A stretch of DNA of 6,441 nucleotides. It comes from Candidatus Omnitrophota bacterium. GTDB taxonomy: Bacteria > Omnitrophota > Gorgyraeia > B26-G9. A program made the translations under genes and the position numbers. The number at the start of each line of letters is the position of its first letter. Within the stretch, counting starts at the first letter, position 1. The notes under the pieces are model-generated. The model searched no databases. It saw only the letters and a program-made list of their open reading frames with translations, and was not told the origin of the DNA. The stretch spans positions 1-6,441 of the forward strand of contig JAKLQT010000289.1 in NCBI GenBank assembly GCA_022013205.1, given 5' to 3'. Positions 1 to 4,267 of the stretch are shown piece by piece.

Positions 1-28
1 ATTGTTCGCGAATTGTTTTTAAAACGAG

Positions 29-57
29 TTGCAAAATAAGGGAATAAGTGTTAAAAT
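29..57 (+). promoter_or_regulatory. Sigma-70-type promoter of the cheC-comFB-cheR operon
   Basis: A -35 box TTGCAA (29-34) is followed by exactly 17 bases and a -10 box TAAAAT (52-57). A TG at 49-50 gives an extended -10 (TGtTAAAAT). Transcription would start near 64, leaving a leader of about 40 bases before the first ATG. No operator is evident. The spacing and the quality of both boxes make this the best promoter in the window, but it is a sequence match only. Confidence 0.6.
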
Positions 58-105
58 ACTTCATGGTTTAGACAATAATTTAATAATTCAGATTCAGGGG
101 GAAGG

Positions 106-762
106 ATGAAGCAAAAAAAACTGGTTACGGAAAAAGATATTATTAAAGAAGTAGGCAGTATCTGTGCCGGTAATTCTACGCACGCGTTTTCCCAGATGAT
201 TGACCGGTCTATTAAGCTTGAAGCGCCTACCTTAGATATTATAAAGTTTAAACATATAGAGAGGCTGCTGAAGCGAAAAGATAATATTGTTATCGGGGTG
301 CATTGCCGGATCCTTTCTGGGATTCTTGGACAGGTTTCTCTTTTTTTCAGGGAAAAAAGCGCTTATGAATTTGTTTCAATTTTTGCCGCCAAAGACAAAC
401 ATTCCGCAGGTTTTCTGACTGAGCTCGGGGTTTCTACGATAAAGGAGATCGGTAATGTTATTGTTTCTGGTTACGCGGGCGCGATGAGTTTGCTTATGGA
501 AGTTTCTGTAATCCCTTCCATCCCTGTTCTTTCAAGCGGCCCTCTTAAGGAAGTACTTAAGCTGGGGATAGTAAATTTCAATGATAATGACACTATTTAC
601 GTGCATACAATGACATTCAAGGATGAGGAGAGGAAAATAAGCGGTTCGTTTTTCCTCGTGCTTGAGCCGGCCACAGTCAGACAGATTACAGAAGCTATGC
701 GTAAGCAGCTTAAAAATATCGCAAAATTGCAGAAAAAGATACAGGGAGCGCTTAAGGGATGA
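106..762 (+). CDS. cheC: CheC-family CheY-P phosphatase, first active site altered
   Basis: A 218-residue cytoplasmic protein of the CheC/CheX/FliY family, whose members dephosphorylate phospho-CheY and, with CheD, tune receptor adaptation. CheC has two pseudo-symmetric sites of pattern [D/S]-x3-E-x2-N-x22-P. The second is intact: S110, E114, N117 and P140 sit at exactly the expected spacing. The first keeps D11, E15 and P41, but position 18 is Ser instead of Asn, so one-site activity is likely (inference). The length fits two-site CheC (about 200 residues) and is too long for CheX. A basic C-terminal helix (about 192-218) extends the domain. The start at 106 is supported by the purine-rich AGGGGGAAGG at 96-105. 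The gene is first in an operon, and its stop overlaps the next start as ATGA (759-762). No cheD or cheY is present in the window, so the partner is unseen. Confidence 0.85.
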   Translation: MKQKKLVTEKDIIKEVGSICAGNSTHAFSQMIDRSIKLEAPTLDIIKFKHIERLLKRKDNIVIGVHCRILSGILGQVSLFFREKSAYEFVSIFAAKDKHSAGFLTELGVSTIKEIGNVIVSGYAGAMSLLMEVSVIPSIPVLSSGPLKEVLKLGIVNFNDNDTIYVHTMTFKDEERKISGSFFLVLEPATVRQITEAMRKQLKNIAKLQKKIQGALKG

Positions 763-1025
763 AAGCACATAATATTATGGAGGAAATAGTTAAAAATCAC
801 CTGGATGATATTATGGCTAACAGGCCGCAATTGTGTAAATGCTCTAAATGTATTGAAGAAATCATGAGCCGTGTATTAAATAATCTTCCTGCGAGGTATG
901 TTACAACCGATAGCGGTGCCATGTACACATTGATCGAGCAGGTGAAAGTTGAGCGATCTTCTGAGATCCTCAAAGAATTAATGAAGGTAATAGAAGGCCT
1001 GCAGAAATATCCTGTACATCAGTAA
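759..1025 (+). CDS. Standalone ComFB-family protein (possible cyclic-dinucleotide receptor)
   Basis: An 88-residue protein matching the late-competence ComFB family. It opens with the typical NIMEEIV helix, then the cysteine cluster C26-x-C28-x2-C31, then a VLNNLPARYVTTDSG block (39-53), and ends in an amphipathic helix (about 60-82). The cysteines probably bind a metal, as in other family members. ComFB proteins have no enzymatic motif, and cyanobacterial members are reported to bind c-di-GMP or c-di-AMP, so a sensory or adaptor role is likely. It aligns without gaps to residues 1-88 of the next gene (41 of 88 identical by my count), so the two arose by duplication. The ATGA overlap with cheC implies translational coupling, and an AGGGAG at 743-748 inside cheC lies 10 bases before the ATG. 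The family assignment is firm. The ligand and partner are inferred. Confidence 0.85.
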   Translation: MKAHNIMEEIVKNHLDDIMANRPQLCKCSKCIEEIMSRVLNNLPARYVTTDSGAMYTLIEQVKVERSSEILKELMKVIEGLQKYPVHQ

Positions 1026-1062
1026 AATTAAAGTTAAGTGTAAGCAAAGGGAGTTAAATTAG

Positions 1063-2163
1063 ATGCAAGCCCGTAATATCATGGAAGATATTGTAATAAA
1101 GTACCTTGATGAAATGCTTGCCCTTCGTTTTGATTTGTGCACATGTGAGATTTGCCGTCAGGATATTATTGCCTATGTTCTTTCGAGATTGCCCGCCAAA
1201 TATATAACCACGGATTCAGGAACAATTCATGCGATCATGCAGCAGTTAAGATTAGAGCAGTCCTCTTTGATCCTCAAAGAGCTGGCAGGGGCAATAAATA
1301 TTATTAGTAAACAGCCTCACCATGAGGAATCCCATGATAGAAATCAAGCTTATAAATTATTAATGGAGCAGATAAAAGTAGATAGAGGCGCGGATTTTTC
1401 CCATTACCGGGACAAGGTATTAAAAAGAAGAATTGCCTTGAGAATGCGCTCGCGAAATGCTAACACTTACTCTGAATACCTGCAGGTTTTAATCCATTCT
1501 CCGGAAGAATACGAGAAGCTTTTCGAGGTTTTAACCATTAATGTGTCTTCATTTTTCCGCGATGCTGTTGTATGGGATCATCTGAAAACGCAAATACTTC
1601 CGGAGCTAATCGCGCGCAAAAAACAGCAAGGGGTGTGGCCCAGAAAGATCAGGATTTGGAGTGCCGGATGCTCTCACGGTGAGGAGCCGTATTCTCTGGC
1701 AATTATGCTTTATGAGCTGCTGGAGAAAGAAAAAGTAGAAATAAACGTTGAAATTATCGCCACAGATATCGATAAAGCCTGCCTGGCAAAAGGTAAAGCC
1801 GGCAGGTACGATCAGATGAGCGTAAAGGACTTAAATCCGTATTATCTGCGCCGCTTTTTTATCCCGATCAATGATGAGTTTCAGATAGTACCGCATGTGA
1901 AGGAGTTTGTCCATTTCAAAGAGCTTAACCTCATTCATGACCCCGGGATTATGGGCGTGGATATGGTCATCTGCAGGAATGTATTTATTTATTTTAACCG
2001 TAGCTTGCAGGAATATTTAATTATGAAATTTCACGGGGCACTTGTCCGGGACGGTTTTTTTGTGATGGGGAGTTCGGAGAATCTTCTAGGTGAGGCGCGA
2101 CAGGTATTTGAAAACGTTAACAGATTGTTTAGAATATATAAAAAAATTATAGTTGAGTATTAA
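1063..2163 (+). CDS. cheR: ComFB-CheR fusion: chemoreceptor methyltransferase with N-terminal ComFB domain
   Basis: A 366-residue two-part protein. Residues 1-88 form a ComFB domain (NIMEDIV, C26/C28/C31, LPAKYITTDSG) paralogous to the preceding gene. After a short polar linker (about 84-94) comes a complete CheR, which transfers methyl groups from S-adenosylmethionine to receptor glutamates. The CheR N-terminal helical domain (about 95-165) holds the basic YRDKVLKRRIALRMR segment and LTINVSSFFRD. The SAM-binding domain has IRIWSAGCSHGEEPYSLA (197-213), ATDID (233-237), ICRNVFIYF (303-311) and GSSENLL (336-342). The beta-subdomain about 250-290 is present. A His replaces the usual Thr/Ser in the glycine loop (C-S-H-G-E-E), a minor variant. 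AAGGGAG (1047-1053) lies 9 bases before the ATG. The protein ends with the domain, with no tetratricopeptide or response-regulator tail. The enzyme should be active. That ComFB controls it by binding a cyclic dinucleotide is inference. Confidence 0.92.
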   Translation: MQARNIMEDIVIKYLDEMLALRFDLCTCEICRQDIIAYVLSRLPAKYITTDSGTIHAIMQQLRLEQSSLILKELAGAINIISKQPHHEESHDRNQAYKLLMEQIKVDRGADFSHYRDKVLKRRIALRMRSRNANTYSEYLQVLIHSPEEYEKLFEVLTINVSSFFRDAVVWDHLKTQILPELIARKKQQGVWPRKIRIWSAGCSHGEEPYSLAIMLYELLEKEKVEINVEIIATDIDKACLAKGKAGRYDQMSVKDLNPYYLRRFFIPINDEFQIVPHVKEFVHFKELNLIHDPGIMGVDMVICRNVFIYFNRSLQEYLIMKFHGALVRDGFFVMGSSENLLGEARQVFENVNRLFRIYKKIIVEY

Positions 2164-2239
2164 AATAAAATTTTTAATTATTAAGTAACCGGTAACGAGC
2201 TGCCTGTTTACCTTGTCCTCTTTATTCGGTTAATATTGG

Positions 2240-2419
2240 TTAGTAATAGTTATTCAAAAAAACATCAATATCCTCAATTTTTCTATCCTCTAAGCACTTT
2301 TTTGCCTATGGACTATTTTTAATTTCCTCGGCTAGAGCCATCCTCATTTGAAACATTTCTGTTAATAAAAGTTTTGTTTCATTAGCATAGCAGTGTAATC
2401 GGGCTTTTAATCGGTGTAA
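2240..2419 (-). pseudogene. Decayed minus-strand reading frame, family not recognised
   Basis: Read on the minus strand from 2419 down to a TAA at 2242-2240, this stretch gives about 37 residues, one in-frame TAG (complement of 2306-2308), then about 21 more residues ending LEDRKIEDIDVFLNNYY. The part before the stop includes ETKLLLTEMFQMRMALAEEIK, a plausible amphipathic helix. The composition (charged helices, no long hydrophobic or low-complexity runs) is more protein-like than the AT-rich surroundings. An 8-base direct repeat GTGTAATC (2393-2400 and 2414-2421), spaced 21 bases apart, lies at its 5' side. No start codon or ribosome site upstream is convincing. I do not recognise the family. 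It could also be chance in AT-rich DNA, hence the low confidence. Confidence 0.27.
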
Positions 2420-2578
2420 TCAGGTCCTTTCGTTCAACTTAAACAAGAAAGAACCATTTATTTTCCTATCAACCTTTTTCAGAATAACACAATGTGTTTA
2501 AAATATTAAACATCTTTTACGGAGTAAATAGTCTATATTTCCTTTTAAAATTCGCTTAATATTCTGCGGATAAGTCAG

Positions 2579-2606
2579 TTGCACTTTTAAAACAAAAGAG
2601 TGCTAA
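2579..2606. promoter_or_regulatory. CIRCE-like inverted repeat next to a sigma-54-like site
   Basis: GCACT (2581-2585) pairs with AGTGC (2599-2603), and the stem continues as TTT/AAA with one bulged G (8 pairs, 6-base loop). The right half, GAGTGCTAA (2598-2606), equals the right half of the CIRCE operator bound by HrcA. The left half matches only partly, and the spacer is 11 bases instead of 9. The repeat lies directly upstream of the sigma-54-like site, where an operator would sit. It may be a degenerate operator of a lost heat-shock-type gene or just a hairpin. Confidence 0.3.
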
Positions 2607-2609
2607 ATT

Positions 2610-2625
2610 TGGCATAGATCATGCT
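2610..2625 (+). promoter_or_regulatory. Candidate sigma-54 (-24/-12) promoter
   Basis: TGGCATAGATCATGCT places GG (2611-2612) and GC (2623-2624) at the exact spacing of the RpoN consensus TGGCAC-N5-TTGCW, with two or three mismatches outside the invariant doublets. Transcription would begin near 2636 on the plus strand. The next gene starts only at 2869, with a palindromic repeat in between, so the promoter may be stranded. Sigma-54 commonly drives pilus and motility genes, but no activator site is identified. Confidence 0.4.
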
Positions 2626-2675
2626 TGTAAAAATTAATGCTGTAAAAAGTTCTCTAACGGGGTTTACCACATCTT

Positions 2676-2760
2676 CCTCAGGCGGGGAGTTCACACCTGT
2701 CTGCGTGCGTACCCGCATAGGCAGGGCGGCACAGAGTAAGACATAATTCCCTGCTTGAGG
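2676..2760. repeat. Nested GC-rich palindrome, REP/MITE-like
   Basis: A 16-bp outer stem joins 2676-2691 to 2745-2760 with no mismatches if three G-T pairs are allowed. Inside it, 2696-2707 pairs with 2714-2725 (11 of 12 pairs with wobbles) around a 6-base loop. The inner arm contains GTCTGCGT (2699-2706), which recurs in direct orientation at 2768-2775 just outside the structure. The element is clearly richer in GC than the flanks and carries CAGGCAGG-type words (2761-2768). It resembles intergenic REP elements or short non-autonomous transposable units. No flanking target duplication is visible, and copy number cannot be judged from one window. Confidence 0.55.
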
Positions 2761-2814
2761 CAGGCAGGTCTGCGTTCTCAAGTGGTTAAACTTTTGACAG
2801 AACGTTATGTTTTT

Positions 2815-2824
2815 GGGGGGGGGG
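2815..2824 (+). repeat. Ten-G homopolymer tract, possible phase-variation site
   Basis: Ten consecutive G residues, preceded by five T, lie 44 bases upstream of the ATG at 2869. The tract falls in the 17-base interval before a TATAAA box (2832-2837), so length changes could alter promoter spacing. A TTGACA at 2794-2799 is 32 bases from that box, too far to act with it. The tract could also be a sequencing or assembly artefact. Confidence 0.6.
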
Positions 2825-2831
2825 AATTTAG

Positions 2832-2837
2832 TATAAA
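2832..2837 (+). promoter_or_regulatory. Candidate -10 box of the 71-residue ORF
   Basis: TATAAA sits 31 bases before the ATG at 2869. At 17-base spacing the -35 position is GTTTTT (2809-2814), a poor match, with the G10 tract filling most of the spacer. It is the only reasonable local promoter for the small gene apart from the distant sigma-54-like site. Confidence 0.3.
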
Positions 2838-2868
2838 TAGGGAATCCATAGGTGGGGGAAGTTGTGTA

Positions 2869-3084
2869 ATGATTGATTATAATCGCTATAAGGAATCTTT
2901 AATATTTGCCGGAACAGAGGAGTACCCAATACTGGTTGATACGCAAACAGATAGAGTAGTAAAGGCATATGTTCGGGGAAAGTGGATAAGCACCAAATAT
3001 TATACTATCTGGCAGGAATACTATGACGCGCAGAAAGCCATGCGGGAAGAATTGGTAAAGCAGCAAAAAAGAACGATTTTTTAA
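2869..3084 (+). CDS. Hypothetical 71-residue protein
   Basis: I do not recognise this protein. From the ATG at 2869 it is 71 residues: a mixed N-terminal half containing EEYPILVDTQTDRVVKAY, then an aromatic stretch (ISTKYYTIWQEYYDAQ), and a basic helical tail ending EELVKQQKRTIF. There is no signal peptide, membrane segment or cysteine, so it is probably cytoplasmic. I chose 2869 because AGGTGGGGG (2850-2858) lies about 10 bases before it. The frame stays open upstream to a TTG at 2755, but that extension runs through the palindrome and the G10 tract, giving glycine-rich, implausible sequence. The gene is followed at once by a terminator, so it is probably monocistronic and not part of the pilin operon. 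It could be a small regulatory or accessory protein, but nothing in the sequence assigns a role. Confidence 0.55.
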   Translation: MIDYNRYKESLIFAGTEEYPILVDTQTDRVVKAYVRGKWISTKYYTIWQEYYDAQKAMREELVKQQKRTIF

Positions 3085-3116
3085 AATAATATTTAGCGCA
3101 CCGTTCAGGTGTGTTT

Positions 3117-3157
3117 AGGGATAGACAAAGTCACCCCCTGGCTGCTATCTCTTTTTT
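3117..3157 (+). terminator. Rho-independent terminator after the 71-residue ORF
   Basis: AGGGATAG (3117-3124) pairs with CTATCTCT (3145-3152) with one G-T pair. An inner AGTCA/TGGCT stem (3129-3133 with 3139-3143) closes on a CCCCC loop. A run of six T follows (3152-3157), then ATTTT. It lies 32 bases past the stop at 3084. A smaller CACC/GGTG hairpin precedes it near 3100. It separates the small gene from the pseudopilin operon. Confidence 0.7.
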
Positions 3158-3178
3158 ATTTTAAAATTCAGTGCTATG

Positions 3179-3187
3179 TGATAAAAT
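3179..3187 (+). promoter_or_regulatory. Extended -10 promoter of the pseudopilin operon
   Basis: TGaTAAAAT is an extended -10 box similar to the one before cheC (TGtTAAAAT). The -35 position at 17-base spacing is only TTTTAA. It lies just after the terminator and about 45 bases before the first prepilin start, the expected place for an operon promoter. Confidence 0.42.
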
Positions 3188-3230
3188 ATATTAGTTAAAT
3201 GATGTTGTATAAAAAAATTGCAAATGTTAA

Positions 3231-3665
3231 ATGGCGGGTTTGATGCTGAAGAACAGGAAAAACAGGGCATTCTCATTAGTTGAGGTTTTGGTTGCTATGG
3301 TGGTGATGGTAGCAACCTTAGGCGGCGTTTTTATGTTGTTTTCAAAAGGCTCGATGCTTATCGCTCAGATAGCGTCTAATGACCTGGTTATTGATATTCT
3401 TGAAGAGCAGGTTGAGCTGATCCGTGAGACAGAATTTGATGATATTATTACTAATTTCTTTCCTAAAAGCACTTTTAGCTCTACTGGTTTTGTACATATG
3501 GATAATCCTTTAGGGGAAATAGTTATTGATTACCCTTTCGGCAGTAGTATACCTAATGATAAGATCATAAGGGTGACGGTTACGCTAATCTGGGATTCAT
3601 CTTTAGGGAGGACTTTAAGTAAAAGCCTGGTTACTTATATAACCAAAGGGGGGATAAGCTCTTAA
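3231..3665 (+). CDS. PilV-like type IV prepilin (minor pseudopilin)
   Basis: A 144-residue prepilin with a class III-type signal. A short basic leader (MAGLMLKNRKNRA) is followed by FSLVEVLVAMVVMVATLGG, with a hydrophobic helix to about residue 36. Prepilin peptidase would cut A13/F14, and E18 is the conserved +5 glutamate. Position -1 is Ala instead of the usual Gly, which is tolerated in some pilins. The C-terminal part (EFDDIITNF, GEIVIDYPF, IRVTVTLIWDSSLG) has the beta-strand pattern of PilV/GspI-like minor pseudopilins, which sit at the filament tip and prime assembly in the inner membrane. The ATG at 3231 has no clear ribosome site. The in-frame ATG at 3243, 7 bases after GGCGGG, is an alternative giving MLKNRKNRA as leader. 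It is first of four packed genes. The exact subfamily is uncertain, so I give no symbol. Confidence 0.83.
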   Translation: MAGLMLKNRKNRAFSLVEVLVAMVVMVATLGGVFMLFSKGSMLIAQIASNDLVIDILEEQVELIRETEFDDIITNFFPKSTFSSTGFVHMDNPLGEIVIDYPFGSSIPNDKIIRVTVTLIWDSSLGRTLSKSLVTYITKGGISS

Positions 3666-3670
3666 AGCTG

Positions 3671-4261
3671 ATGAAAGGAGCAAAGGGGTTTACTTTAGTT
3701 GAGGTGCTGGTTTCAATGGCTGTGCTGATGATTATTTCAGCGGTCATTATAGTGGCGCATATTGGTTGTCAGAGAAGCTTTATAACAGGCATTGAATTAG
3801 TGAGCCTGCAGTCTCAGTCAAGGCAGGCGTTGCATTGGCTCAGAAGAGATCTTAAGTGGGCATCTTCAGTGTTGAATTCCAGGCAAATAGACAGCGTAAC
3901 ATATACAACGGCTAATAATGAATTAGTCCTGGCTGTACCGTCAATTGACTCTAGCGGAGATATAATTCCGGGTTCAGTTGATTACGTGGTGTATCATTTA
4001 AACAGCACTGATACTTCTGTGCTTGAGAGAATTGTTGGAGCAGGCGCGTTAAGCGCACGGCCTTCTGGTGTTCATGTGGTTGCCCGTGATGTTTCGGCAA
4101 TAATATTCAGTTCCGGAGGTACTGGGTTAACTCTGGTGCCGGTTTTATCCAGTATTTCCAATGTCAGTATAGATTTGAGCATAGGGAGTCAGGTTTTGGG
4201 GGGCAGAGATCTGCAGTCAAACGCTATAACCAGCATAACTATGCGCAATCTGGAGCAATAA
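3671..4261 (+). CDS. PilW/GspJ-like type IV prepilin (minor pseudopilin)
   Basis: A 196-residue prepilin with a very short leader (MKGAKG) cut at G6/F7, then FTLVEVLVSMAVLMIISAV, with E11 at +5. The hydrophobic helix runs to about residue 30. The following helix (SLQSQSRQALHWLRRDLKWAS, about 45-65) is the pattern seen in PilW and GspJ, where an R..L..L..DL register follows the transmembrane part. The remainder is beta-rich and ends in SITMRNLEQ, like the strand-plus-RN ending of many PilW proteins. It would join the minor-pseudopilin complex in the inner membrane. The start lies 5 bases after the preceding stop. There is no good ribosome site upstream, so translation is probably coupled to the PilV-like gene, and the purine-rich GAAAGGAG falls inside the first codons. 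PilW versus GspJ cannot be settled from sequence alone. Confidence 0.8.
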   Translation: MKGAKGFTLVEVLVSMAVLMIISAVIIVAHIGCQRSFITGIELVSLQSQSRQALHWLRRDLKWASSVLNSRQIDSVTYTTANNELVLAVPSIDSSGDIIPGSVDYVVYHLNSTDTSVLERIVGAGALSARPSGVHVVARDVSAIIFSSGGTGLTLVPVLSSISNVSIDLSIGSQVLGGRDLQSNAITSITMRNLEQ

Positions 4262-4267
4262 GGATTT

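Larger units (their letters stand above)
2164..2868. other. Long AT-rich intergenic region with decayed and repetitive sequence
   Basis: About 700 bp without a convincing intact gene. From left to right it contains a weak GGTAA/TTACC hairpin (2191-2212) followed by only a broken T-rich stretch, a minus-strand reading frame with an internal stop (2240-2419), two small AT-rich inverted repeats (AACACA/TGTGTT at 2486-2498 and GTTTAA/TTAAAC at 2496-2511), a CIRCE-like repeat with a sigma-54-like site, a nested GC-rich palindrome, and a G10 tract. Base composition shifts abruptly from AT-rich (2164-2650) to GC-rich (2650-2780). This patchwork looks like a decayed or recombined segment between two functional gene groups. 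I see no tRNA, CRISPR array or transposase gene in it. Confidence 0.6.

Noticed and set aside
532..830. Two minus-strand open frames of 77-78 codons over the end of cheC and start of comFB
   Set aside because: They lie opposite strongly supported plus-strand genes, have no ribosome site, and their Cys/His/Phe-rich composition is typical of antisense shadow frames.
1030..1043. 14-base word AAAGTTAAGTGTAA, repeated at 6018-6031
   Set aside because: Only two copies in AT-rich DNA with no shared context or symmetry; chance or a minor leftover is as likely as a binding site.
2185..2193. GTAACCGGT shared with 6354-6362
   Set aside because: A 9-base match in a 6.4 kb window is not significant, and the flanks differ.
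2191..2220. GGTAA/TTACC hairpin as terminator of the cheR operon
   Set aside because: Only five pairs, a 12-base loop and no continuous T tract; too weak to annotate as a terminator.
2587..2781. Minus-strand frame of 64 codons across the palindromic repeat
   Set aside because: It runs through the nested palindrome and the sigma-54-like site, has no ribosome site and no recognisable protein pattern.
2755..2868. N-terminal extension of the 71-residue protein from TTG at 2755
   Set aside because: The extension is encoded by the repeat edge and the G10 tract. The ATG at 2869 has a good purine-rich ribosome site, and the upstream residues look non-coding.
3085..3157. Possible riboswitch before the pseudopilin operon, such as a c-di-GMP type
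   Set aside because: Two hairpins are present, but I find no GEMM-type conserved core. The second hairpin plus T6 is explained as the terminator of the preceding gene, and the operon promoter lies downstream of it.
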